DNA of 64,000 nucleotides from Paracyclopina nana (taxonomy: Eukaryota; Arthropoda; Copepoda; Cyclopoida; Cyclopettidae): assembly GCA_019096065.1 (NCBI GenBank), contig JAGUCH010000001.1, forward strand, positions 9,610,001 through 9,674,000. Reading direction: 5' to 3'. The translations under genes and the position numbers were made by a program. This document shows positions 10,881 through 21,416 of the stretch, one piece after another. A model generated the notes under the pieces. The model was given only the letters and a program-made list of their open reading frames with translations, ran no database searches and had not been told where the DNA came from. Position 1 is the first letter of the stretch; each line of letters begins with the position of its first letter.

Positions 10881-13671
10881 TCACTTTTGTCCACTAGTGC
10901 CCTTTTCAAGCAGCTTCTTGGGCGGCACTGGCGCAGTTTTTATCAGTTGGGCCTTATTTGAGCCCTTTTTGGCGTATTTCTGGCGCTTGAGCATGCAACG
11001 CCGCCACGTGATGGAGGCTGAAGTGATCAAGCTCAATATGATGATGGCCATGAATGACAAGAACAGGATCCCCGACGGGTTGGTCAAAGTCACGCAGATG
11101 GAGTGATCCGGTACCCATTCATTATGATCTTCAACCAACTCGGGATCGGAGCCGTTGAAATTCTGAGATGTGGATAGCCTGAAAGCCACATCGTTGGGGC
11201 TCAATACCTAAAAAGTTAACGTACATGTAGCTTGCATTGTAAATTCGGGTCGTAACGCCGTACCATCAGAGTGCTGTTGGTGTCCACCGCTCCATCATTT
11301 GACTTTTCCATCTGCTCCTGGTGCCTTTTAACCCTGTGATTCTGGTAGCTCTGGTAGTACGGGTTATGCTTGTTGTTGTATTGGTGCTGAGAAGAGGTGC
11401 CGGACGAAGCGTCGCTAAAGCTGAACATGTTAGCGTCATTGTCACGGCCCTGGCGGGCGTTGAAGGTAGCAGGGTGCGCCCGGAATTTGCGCCGTGTAGC
11501 GGCTAGCTGCGAGGGCGTGCGCGGATCAACGGCATAAGAATCAAGTGTGCCGCTAAGCGGTGTGCCAATGCCGGCGGCGCCGTAACTGTTGGGCGCGGCC
11601 ACGCTGTCACCAAATGCCGGCGTGCCGATGATGTCGCTGCTTCCGCCAAATAGTGGCGCCGGCGTGACGGAAGACTGCACCAAACTGGAATCATCAGGAC
11701 ACACCGGCTCAGGGCAGTTGTAGCGGCAGACTTGAATCACGCACTGGAAGTGGACATTCATCGAGTCGGGGAATTTGAAAGCTTGAAAGTAGGCATAAGA
11801 CACCACAGTGGCTGATGATCCGAAATTCTTGATTTTGTTGAACTTCGACATGATCTTGGGGCGGATGACACAGCCCAGCTCGTTCACTAATTGAATCGGC
11901 GTTCTTTTGCCGTCATGAGCCACGCAGTTTCTCACCTGTAACGGTACTCGTGTCGAATCATGCTTAAGTAACAGATTTATGCAGCTTTTACGTACCACCA
12001 TGTCAAACTTGTTGTCTTCGTCCTTGATGCCCAAGACCATTGTCATCGTTTGGCCGATTTTCACAATCCCTGACACCTCGGAGGACCAAGGTCCCTTGCC
12101 AGACTGAATTTGCATCCAACATTGCAAATTGTCTCCCAAGAAATTAGCCGTTACTGCGTTGAGCATGTTCACCTGCAACGGAAAAAATTTGGAAATTCGG
12201 TTAAAATACCTGTTGTCGCGTACTCTTCATTACCTGAAACGGCCTGAAGGTGACGGACTTCTCGTAGTAATCATACCACGTGCACCTCAACTTTCTTGCT
12301 TGATCAAAAACTTCTTGAACAAGAGGGTCGTATTGAACTATGATGGTGGACTCGATGAAGCTACCCGCGGGGTTGGGCTGTCCATTGTCATTGGCAAATC
12401 CACTGGAGCTGGTCATCCCGCACTGATTATTTTGGATCTCAAAGACAGTGGAGGTGGCCCCGCTGCCAGCTTGCAAGTGAATGCAATTTTGGTCCGAGAA
12501 ATGGCCCTTGGAGAAGACCATGCCGAAGAAAGGCCGGTCAAACTCGATGCTCACTCGGATGGCTGTTTTCTCGCATTGCACTTGAATGTCCGTGATTTTT
12601 GGTAAATCGGGTTGATTGAGGGGCCATGCGCTATCGCCCAAATCCTGCAATACACATTATCTGAAGTGGTGCAAGAGCGCTTGTCAAAATTTCAATGACG
12701 ACCGACCTAGCCAAAAAATTAGAGTCTATTGCCATTACGTTCAAATTCATATTTTCTCCTTCAGTGAGACTCAATTGATGAAGCTACTATCTACTGGCAA
12801 GTGTACCACTTTGTGGAAAGTCTGGTCTTAAAAGGCGTCAGTTGTTGGGAAAAAATCCACGATCAGGACTCGGGCAACAGATGCTCGTGAACACAGCCTT
12901 AAAACCAACACAAAAGACTCTCCCTTTTCACCGCACAAAAATTGATCGCGTATCTTATGCCTACGTATGAGCCTTTAAAAGCGTGCAATGAATTCGTTGC
13001 GCCGAGAGAGAGAATGGAGGTCGCGAAGATTGAGTGGCTACAATCACGGCAGCTCAAAAGTCACGAGGATGAGCCTAAAACGCCATGAACTTGCTAGCTG
13101 CAGAAAAAGCCAAAATCATGAGGGAGAGTTGATGGCAACGCTATCCCATTTTTAATTCTTTGATCATTGTTTGCGCAAGTTAATGCTAATGAACCGGAGA
13201 CGTTTTTTAAAGTATACTCACATTGGGACTTGATGAGAAGGAGCTCGCGGAAGATGCAAAGCCCGAGCCAATGCCGTTGCCGCCACTATTGACCACTGGT
13301 TGAGGAAAAGATGACAAGAGGGGATTGCCGATCGGATTTCCCGTGCTCGTAGATATGTAGTTGGTTTGCAGCGCGCCAGATAGAGGAATGTTATTGTTGC
13401 TGGCAAAATTGTTCGCTAGGCGAACCGGAGCTGCCGTGATAATTTGCCCGCCTAATGGCGCAGGAGCACCAAAGGCATCATCGAGATTTTTTCGCTCAAT
13501 TCTACGCCTCAGTTGAGGCAGTGGTTGCGGCGGTGGTTTCGGCGTGGTCGTCGTTGTTGACCCATAAAAAGCACTCAAAAAGTTGGCCAATTGCGCGGAG
13601 TTGGGGGTGACGACGAGCGCCAAAGTCAAGACAAGTATCGCATGTCGCGTCCCCATTCTGAGTAATATCAC
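10881..13671 (-). CDS. ZP-domain transmembrane protein, dusky/miniature/dusky-like family
   Basis: Apical extracellular-matrix (cuticle) protein of about 678 aa. Exons 13671-13222, 12644-12234, 12172-11996, 11935-11264 and 11207-10881 are all phase 0. A signal peptide (MGTRHAILVLTLALVV..., ATG at 13656, or 15 nt earlier) is followed by a low-complexity Thr/Pro/Asn/Ser stretch. The ZP domain runs from about residue 160 to 400: VQCEK, IEFDRPFFGMVFSKGHF, IIVQYDPLVQEV, RKLRCTWYDYYEKSVTFRPF, FLGDNLQCWMQI, SGIVKIGQTMTMVLGIKD, RNCVAHDGKR and CVIQVCRYNCPEPVC. These blocks fit the insect dusky group much better than other ZP families. A furin-like RVKR site lies between the ZP domain and a single membrane segment (ILFLSFMAIIILSLITSASI), so the ectodomain is probably shed. 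A basic cytoplasmic tail ends the protein. I cannot choose among the paralogues. Confidence 0.9.
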
Positions 13672-15435
13672 AGTTGTATCATGGCTTCAAATCGTCAGTG
13701 GACTGAATTCAAGAGAAATTTCAAGATTGCCTCGACGCGCGAGCGCGGACGCCGAGAGACTTCAACGCGCCAAGTGTTGCTCGCATTTGTATATGAGAAA
13801 ATGTCCCTATATATTGCTTTGGAAAACGCAATCTCGTCGTCGAGATGAACACTTTTTCTCACGGCTCAAGCAAAGGCTCGATTTTTAATGCAAGTCCAAA
13901 TTTTCTCAGGAGGGAAACAAGAGAAGGCATTTTTATCATCAATTAATGGATCTGTCCTCATTCAGCCTTCTAGAAAGTTAAGTTTAGGTAATGGGTTGGA
14001 TGAACCCATTACTTTTACTTTCGCCATCAATTACCGTCATAATTATCTGGTTCGTTTCTGCATTTCTCGCTAGTTTCAAATGCTCTGTTCATTTACAAAC
14101 TCCTTATGGAATCGGAACGCAAATTCCTTAGCGCAAAGGATTGCATAAACTAGCCGCGTAGAGTTGTCATTGTGCATGGTTTTCTTGAAATGCATTCCTA
14201 AGGAACGGTAGCTGAACAGAGCATTACAGGGCACTGAACGCAAAATGGACACCTCACGATGCATGGTGAAGAGTACATGAATGATTGAAAAGTTATGTTT
14301 TAAATCGTCAACTTCCACAGCGAACCTCAATTTCCTTATCGACGCCACACCATCTCGACCAAGATTGATCATTTTGAAGGAGGATGTTCTCTAGATGTGA
14401 AGCACTTTCTACAAATCTGTTTCTTACCCTGCAGCCGAAATCTGGACTCGACTCATCAATTGGAAACCAAAGCTGCGAAGAAAGTTGTTGTTATAATGCA
14501 CGGTGGTCTGACTATGATGAACGACGCAACTTAGGAAAACTCCTGAAATGCGCAAAATTACAGATATAGACGTTCTTGTCTGCCGTTCATCCTATGCAAA
14601 TATTCGGTCGTCGAAAATTCCTTGATACCCAACTACTTTATAGCAGTTCGGCATGGCAGATATTTCAAAATAGCGATAAAAAAGCCTCATTTTCACAACA
14701 GCTCGATGTGCCTTCGAGGCTTTTCAAGGAGTAATTGTCAGTATATGCCATTGGAGGGACAAAGTTTGTCGCTAGATGGCGTTTTATGGACAAGTTTTTG
14801 GAAAAACTGTCGCACGCGAAAATTGTCACGTGATCACGCGCGGGAATTTGGTTGGCTGATCGGCGGAGCCAGGCAAGAAAAAATGGGTTTCAACGATGCT
14901 TGAAAATTTGTTTTGAGTTGCTTATGGTTTTATGGCTTGAATTGGTGCCATTTTATCCGTAGACTATGTCATATTAATAAAGTTATGAGAATTAGTGCAC
15001 CAAAAGCCAAAAAATAGCCCATTTGTGATCTCCAATGTAGTGTAGCCATGTCAAATGAACTGCGCAAAGTTGCCGGGCTAGATGGAATCTAGTGACTTTA
15101 CGCCTTTGGCTCGCGAAATGCAACAGAGTGCTCAGATTAGTTCGAATTCTGACCAGTGTGAACGCTTTGCTAAGTTGTCAACAATGCTTCTTTCCCAGAA
15201 ACACACACGTGCTCGTAGAAATCGACTCAAAACTTTTCATTACCCTATGGCGCTTTTCCTTCAATCCTCAATATCGCTGGCACAGAATGAGGCAAAATCT
15301 TTTTATTTCCAAAGGAGGAACGAAATCAACCAAATCACAGATAAATAATGATGCAATTGAATGTAAATAGTTATAGCAGCGGTTTGTTATTCACAGCATT
15401 AAAAGAAAAGCGTGCGAGATGTCGCGTGTCCACTT
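13672..15435. other. Intergenic region upstream of the ZP gene / downstream of Unc-76
   Basis: No supported coding sequence. It contains the promoter of the ZP gene (an initiator-like TCAGTCC on the minus strand near 13700-13706) and one copy of a dispersed repeat (14744-15111). Confidence 0.4.
14744..15111 (+). mobile_element. Non-autonomous dispersed repeat, family A, copy 1 (about 368 bp)
   Basis: The same sequence occurs in inverse orientation at 32781-33166, with many substitutions and small indels. Shared blocks include GCCATTGGAGGGACAAA, a CGCTAGATGGCG core, GGAAAAACTGTCGC, GTCACGTGATCACG, ATTTGATTGGCTGAT-like sequence, TAGTGCACC, AAAAAATAGCCCATTTGTGAT, CAGCCATGTCAAATG and ACTTTACGCCTTTGGCT. 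Ends are weakly inverted (AAGCCA-type). No ORF. Copy age differs from copy 2, as shown by divergence. The class is uncertain; it is MITE-like. Confidence 0.7.
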
Positions 15436-18400
15436 CTACGAAGGGCACAAAACCTTCAAGATGTAATCTGTTAGTAATGCGGGCACAGCAGGGCTGTCTT
15501 CATTAATGGCTTTGAGAATTTTCACCAAAACCTGCAAATTTTGCAGAGAAGGTGCACCCTTTTCGGGCTGATAGGGAATGACGGTAGTCAAATACTTGTA
15601 GGGACCCAGGCCAGGCTTCGGCCTGGCCGCTGAGCCGCCGGTCAAGTCAGCTGTCGCTGCAGCTGCCCTCCGTTTGCTTTGGATTGACAGCAAGAGAGAT
15701 ATGAATGTGTTTTTCAGCTCCTTCTCATATTCCAGCTCATCTCTGACACCCAAATCATTCACTAGCTCTTCACTCAAATCCTTGACCAAAAGCTCGATGT
15801 CGTTTAATATTTGAGAAAGCTCAGTGCTGGAGAGCTCGTCCAATTTACGCCCTTTGAGAGCTTGGTTGACGATCCTGGATCGTGGCAAGAACGATCGGGG
15901 CTTGGAGAAGGCCTCCATGTTGGGATCGAGCATGCCATTTCCGCCCGAAGTTTCTTCCATATCATCAATGCCCTCTCCTTCCTCTTCATCTTCGTCGTCA
16001 GCGGCATCAATGATGTCGTCAATTTCCTTGATAACTTCATCTGCACTTTTAAGGGGCTCCTGCAACAAAAAACCCACATTAACTAAACTACAACTATCCA
16101 AAGTCCACGAAAGAAAAATCTGAGCAATCCGCATTTCAGCAAAGGCTACTTTATTGTTGGCTCTATAATTGACATGGGAAAAGAGAGCTCATTTTTTGGC
16201 CATGGCCAGTACTTTTGGCGAATGAACTTTTGAATATTGGCATTTTTACAAATGGTTACTATTGGCATCCCTATGAACAGGGAGATCCCAGTGATTAAAG
16301 GTAATCATCACAGTGGCCTCGTCACTTTTGGGGGCTAAAAGCGTCCAGGCCAAAGTTCCAATGCCAGTGACAATTCCGTTGAAGAGAACCACTCGACTCT
16401 CAACAAGCAATAACCGCTCTTGCAGAAGCTACCTTCATTAAGGAAAATGGCTGAATTGCCTTTGGTTATGCTTAGTTGGCAGTACACCAAGATGCAAATG
16501 TCAATGACTAGAAGAGAGCAGAAGGCAGAATATACCAGCTTGTCGCTAAGCAAACCTTCTTTACCAACGCGAATTTGGTAAAAAGTGGACCCCAATATTT
16601 GGCCCTCTCTGAACAAGTCCAGAGAGCAGAATACAGAAGCAAAAGCCAAGCATAATACCCTCACTCTTGCCAAGATAACCTTGAAAGAATGAACTCTTTA
16701 ACTATGCATACAACTGGGTATTACCACCAGAATATACCTTATCTTCGATTTCAAACATGCCTCGGTGCACTATGACAAGCCTGAATAGGACATAACTGAG
16801 GAAGGTGAGCAAAATGAGCAGGCCAAACCAGTGAATGCTTATTGCAGCCGTTACAGCTATCCAATCTGGAACTGAAGCGACAGAGGTTCCAACGATGATG
16901 ATTATGTCCAAAAAAAGGAGATTCACCCCCAACCAGGATTTTAGTTACCGACTCGGGTCTGAATAGTTCCCGAATTGGCAAAATGAGCTTTTCGGGAGCT
17001 TTTCATTGATGAAAACTTCTCGAGTGCTCGGGAACAAATCAGGAACTTTAAGGTCAATAACTTTTCAACAACTTCTCAGTGTGAAAAGCTATTGACTACT
17101 CATGAACTATTCAATAGTTTTCGCTCTGTAACTTTTCAATAGTTAATATTACTTGACTATCCAAGAACTATTCAGAAACTTTTATTTCACCAACTTTTCA
17201 GCAATACCTCTTGACTATTCAAGAACTATTCAGTACTGTTCAATTCAACAACTTTTCAATAATGAATACTTTTTGATAATTCAAGAACTATAGGGAACAA
17301 AAGACAAACAAAATGCAATAGATGGTGCGGAATTTTTGGTTCCTTTGGCGTGCGTGTAAGCGCGCGTAGCAATTGCGAAAAAATAGCGCTTATTACTAAA
17401 AGAAAACAAAACGTTTTTTGGAATTGTTGGGAACAAAATGGCAAAGAAAGTGCTCATTTTGAGCTTATAACAGTACAATTGATTCAAGGAACAGATTGGT
17501 ACCATTTTGAGTAAGATTCATGAAAGTCAAGGAATTTTGGATCATGAGTCACATCATATCCAGACCTGAGCATGATGGATCAAATCAGAAGAAATAGCCT
17601 TAATTTTTGTAGCTCTGCTCTGTGTGAATTCAAACCAAAAAAGTTCATCTGGTGTGGATTCAATAAAAATGGCCAATTTATCAGCAAATTAGCCATTACT
17701 TGTAATAAGTTGAGGAAACAAAATTTTGAGGTAATCATGATTGCCATGCTATAGTTGTTGTACTGGCACGGAAAAACTGGGAAAACGCAAGCCTTAAAGT
17801 AGCAATTTTGCAAATAGTTCTTGCAAAAATTGGCAAAATCTTTGATTCTTAATGACGAAAAATAGGTGTTCAATATAATTGAAAAGCTTAAAATGGTGAG
17901 TAGTGTTTGTTTCTTCTGTAAAATCAATTCAGCATTAATAGGGTGTTCATCTATGCCTTGTTTCCTTAAAATCTTACGACAGCCTTAAACAAAGTGCTTA
18001 AGTTTTCGTACTTCTGATTAATCAAAACTCTTCTAGCTCATATGACCAAAAGAGGTCGGAAAAGTGGTCTAATTGAAGCTATGAAAAGTGAGTGAAAATG
18101 ATCAGTTCTGAAATAGGTAAAAGTAAAACGCAATTTAATGGAAGGAAAAAGTTTTGTTGATAGGTGAACACAGCATAAATCAGAACAGAGATTATGAACA
18201 CTTTTAGTTATTGCCTCCCAACACACAGCAGAATGCGACCAACCAAAATTTATGCTTCTCACCACCAGCCTGAATACGCCTCTTCTATTATCACCCTATT
18301 CAATAACTTTCAATCATCAACTTTTCAACAATAAATTATGCTTAATTTTTCAAGAACTATTCAGTAATGTTCATTTTAGCAAATTTTCAACAACAAAAGC

Positions 18401-20390
18401 TTCTTGACAATTCAAGAACTATGCAAGAGCTTATGTTCAGTAGCTTTTCAATAATGAATGAAACTTGAATATTCAATTACAATTCAGGAATGTTCATGTC
18501 AATAACTTTTCAAGAATGATTATTTTTTCATAGTTCAAGAACTATTCAGTAATAACTGGACTTCAAAGACATTTCCAAGTACTCTAAAAATTAAAGCTAG
18601 CTCCATCTAGAGTATGTTCTGCACAATATAATGGCTAAAAAAAGCCCATATCAGAGTGGGACATCTGTGGTCTAGAGGCAAGGCACTGGATTCCAAATCT
18701 GAGGTTCATGGGTTTGAATCCACCATGGGTTAACTTTCTTTCTAGCTTTACTAGCTTTCTTTCACTTAAGATCCATCAAAGTCTAAAGAAAGAGAAAGCT
18801 TAATCAAAAAGCTAGAAAGCTAAAAAAAAAAAGTAATTTTTTTCAGGTCCTTGAATATAACTGAAATAAAGTCCTTGAAAATTAACTGAAATCAAGTCCT
18901 TGAATATTAACTGAAATCAATTCCTGAAAAGTTCCTGAATATTCTGCTGAAAGTGGCCAAGCATATGAAATAATCAACATTGAATTTCAGTTACTTTTCA
19001 TGAGCAAATCGATTTCTCAGCATTGAATTCCGTCACGGATGAAACCCCTATTTGCGAAGTATTCAAGATCAAATTTGATATCAAAATTGTCCCGAATATT
19101 AACCAATAATTTCGGCCCCGCTTATTTTCAACAACTCTTACTTTGGGCAAATCAAGCAAAGTTTGCATGCCAATGGGTTTTGGCTTAGGTAATTCCATAG
19201 CACTCAGAAGAAGCATATAACACTGAAGAATAGATGCCAAATGCTATCTTTAGTCCGACTCAAACCATGCTCTCGGTTAAACTGAGTGAGCGTGAATGAT
19301 TATTTCCATGACAACAGGTTGCTCCCATTCATCGAAATGGTTGGCATCAAGAGAATCTTGATACCATATCGCAACGATACGAACGAGGAGATACCAAAAG
19401 GGGAAGTTGGCTCAGACCGGCTTATAGCACCAAACATACGTGACCTCCTATTCAGCTGCCCCAAAGGATCAGTGATTCTCAAAATATGCATAGATTGATG
19501 GCTTAAGTTTTCATGATGTATCAAAGTGCCAGAGAAAATCCCAGCTAATAAGATCATTATCCTCTCTGCATAAGCCATATCAAAGATGATGAAGGTAATT
19601 TTGAGTTTTTCGAGAACTACTGCATGGATCATTTCCATGCACAAGTTACTTACTGCATGTTCTTGCGGGTTGGAGCTTAAAATAAGGCTGTGCATGTCGA
19701 GGTCAGCTGCCACCAAGTCGTCCTCATCTTCAAGGCCATCCACCAAGTCCTCCGAGGAGTGAAAAGTGGTCAAGACTTTCTTGTTACTCGACTTCGGCTT
19801 GGACAAGTTCAGAGTTGGCAGCTGTTTAGCTCTTGCTGTACTTTTGGACCAGTCTATTGGCATCATGTTGCCAAAGTTGCCAGTTATTGTCCACCAAACC
19901 TGGCATTCGTTCATGATTTCCTCCTGGGATCGAACCTAGACAACAAAGTTTTGCTCTCTTCATGTTTGATTAAGCAGAGTCACGCAGCTGGTATTTATAC
20001 ACATGCATGCACCCAGCGCTTTGCTGCGTAGGTAATAGCCAAACAATTCAAACGTTAAAGTGTTTTTTTCTCTCCTGAAGTGAATACAAACATAGTCTGC
20101 CTCATTACCTGAACTGGTGCAATTTTGTCCACTTGTTCCTGATAATCTTGGAAGACCATGGTCAACTTTTCGTCAAATGAATTGACCAGGTCTTCCAGGG
20201 ATCCTGTTACTGAATCACCTCCATCAATGTTAAACCTCGGAGAAAGCTTTGGTTTGTTTTTAAGAGCTGATTTGTTGTCACTTTTGGATGGGGTGTTGGT
20301 CACACTGGTGGTCGCATCGCCAGGATGGTCCTCACAATCTGATTCCATAGATGCCAAAGGCACGTCAACTTTCAACTCTCCAGAGTTCAT
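15436..20390 (-). CDS. Unc-76: Unc-76 / FEZ (fasciculation and elongation protein zeta)
   Basis: Kinesin-1 adaptor for axonal transport and axon bundling. Three coding exons, 20390-20109, 19935-19654 and 16059-15436, all in phase 0, give 395 aa, close to the 370-395 aa usual for the family. The N-terminus has VDVPLASMES and SLEDLVNSFDEKL. The FEZ signature EEIMNECQVWWTITGNFGN and the following PIDWSKS open exon 2. Exon 3 carries an acidic stretch, the coiled-coil LSEELVNDLGVRDELEYEKE, NTFISLLLSIQSKRR, YLTTVIPYQPEKG and the conserved C-terminus VPALLTDYILKVLCPS. The initiator ATG at 20388-20390 follows an acceptor at 20398, so a 5' UTR exon lies upstream. Intron 2 is 3.6 kb, far longer than other introns nearby, and contains repeats and coding-like segments listed separately. 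Confidence 0.93.
16246..16870 (-). CDS. Candidate nested multi-membrane-segment protein inside Unc-76 intron 2 (unrecognised)
   Basis: Three minus-strand segments in the Unc-76 intron look coding but do not belong to Unc-76. One starts after a possible acceptor (cgcttcag) near 16887 and runs to a donor at 16737. It encodes a long hydrophobic stretch (AISIHWFGLLILLTFLSYVL) ending EIEDK. The next begins at 16679 after an acceptor and continues in phase with RVRVLCLAFASVFCSLDL. A third, in another frame, starts after an AG near 16428 and reads LLLVESRVVLFNGIVTGI, then a polar tail, with a stop at 16246. Joining the second and third needs an intron of about 125 nt with a donor after SDKL. No start exon was proven. 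I do not recognise the family. It could also be a decayed gene or chance. Confidence 0.3.
17055..17292. repeat. AT-rich minisatellite, block 1 (period about 57-65 bp)
   Basis: About four degenerate units, each containing AACTTTTCAA(C/T)AA and, about 30 bp later, TCAAGAACTATTCAG. Block 2 of the same repeat lies 1 kb downstream. Confidence 0.7.
18301..18555. repeat. AT-rich minisatellite, block 2
   Basis: About four to five more units of the same repeat as 17055-17292 (AACTTTTCAA and CAAGAACTATTCAGTAA). The two blocks flank about 1 kb of unrelated sequence, suggesting an insertion into, or unequal spread of, one array. Confidence 0.7.
18654..18832 (+). mobile_element. tRNA-headed SINE (or tRNA-Trp-like pseudogene with tail)
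   Basis: The first about 75 nt resemble a tRNA. They have an A-box-like TGTGGTCTAGAGG, a loop TTCCAAA matching a CCA (Trp) anticodon, and a good B box GGTTTGAATCC. The stems are too degenerate for a working tRNA. The head continues into a body with repeated CTTTCT/TAGCTTT blocks and ends in an A11 tract at 18822-18832. This head-body-tail order is that of a SINE. Target duplications are not evident. Confidence 0.55.
18846..18942 (+). repeat. Short tandem repeat (unit about 27 bp)
   Basis: Three and a half imperfect copies of AGTCCTTGAATATTAACTGA(AATC) immediately after the SINE tail. Confidence 0.7.
19300..19653 (-). other. Long in-frame extension of Unc-76 exon 2 into the intron
   Basis: After the donor at 19653 the Unc-76 frame stays open for about 117 more codons. 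It encodes a hydrophobic segment (ITFIIFDMAYAERIMILLAG) and a polar part. A further minus-strand segment at 19198-19001 (starting MELPKPKPIGMQ) has a membrane-like stretch. They could be exons of the nested candidate, an alternative Unc-76 end, or chance. Confidence 0.2.
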
Positions 20391-20398
20391 TTTGGGCT

Positions 20399-21416
20399 CT
20401 AAGGCAAATAAAAAACTGGGCTTGTACATTGGGCGAAAGGATTTTCACACGTACTCGAAATGTGATCTCAATGCAAGAGCACAGGAAAGCATAATTTGTC
20501 TATCAAGGCTAACCAAACAAAAATAAGGTGCATTGTATAAGAATGTGCCCTAATCAATCTTGCTTACCTGCAATTAAAACAGCTTGGAGTACGTACACAA
20601 TACTAGTCTGTATATGTAGCTCGAGAAAGATCTCTCAAAATACATAAAAATCATCAAAGTTAAACTTAAGAAAATCTTTAAAATAAGCTATCTTCCTTAG
20701 TGCAATTTTTCCTAAAAGAGGCGTAGTGCCTAATTTGCTCGTTCTTCAAAATTAATGCGCGTTGCATATTGCTGGCTTACTCACCGGTAATTTAGCTCGT
20801 CTCAATCCTCTCATTGGCAAAAAAAATTGCAGAGACTGAATTAAGAAAAAAGTTGTGTTTCGTGAGTTCACTTTCTTGACAGCTGAGGAGCTTACAGTGC
20901 CAAACATTAGTATGTCACAAGACATTTCAGCCAAAAACAGTCCACAAGTGCCAAACTTTCAGTCGAGTTGGGCAAACTTCCTCCATTTGCTGCAACTCGG
21001 CAGAACGTTTGAGAAAACCGTCCCCCTGGTGAGCAAAACTAGCAATTTGGGAAGCTTTATAGACTTTCCATAAACTTGCACCACACCCTTTTCAATACTT
21101 TATAAGGCTGGCCGAATCAAGCTTTTCAGCACTGTTAATGATGATCAATTTACATGACTAATCAAGATAATCACTTAGGAGACCAATTTCTAAGCAAAAT
21201 TAAGTAAAATTACCTCTATTTTGGGCCTCTTTCACTCCAGAAACGAAAAAATTGATAAATAGTATTGAAGTTCGCCAATTCCATAGTTTACTAACCATAA
21301 TTAAACTGTTCATTCCAGTTAGTAGCACTCATTTGCCAGGATAAAAGTTTGAATTGCCGCGCGCTATTCTCATTTTTCAGCTCTCTCCAACAACAATTTG
21401 CTCAGTGGATGTGTGC
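20399..21416. other. Head-to-head intergenic region between Unc-76 and the CHK kinase
   Basis: No supported coding exon. On the minus strand there are splice donors CAG/gtaagc at 20568/20567 and CCG/gtgagt near 20785. Either could end a 5' UTR exon of Unc-76. The kinase promoter should lie just left of 21417. Confidence 0.4.

Noticed and set aside
20855-21073. 72-codon open stretch left of the CHK kinase
   Set aside because: Its only ATG lies inside, and there are no splice sites linking it in phase to the kinase; treated as non-coding.
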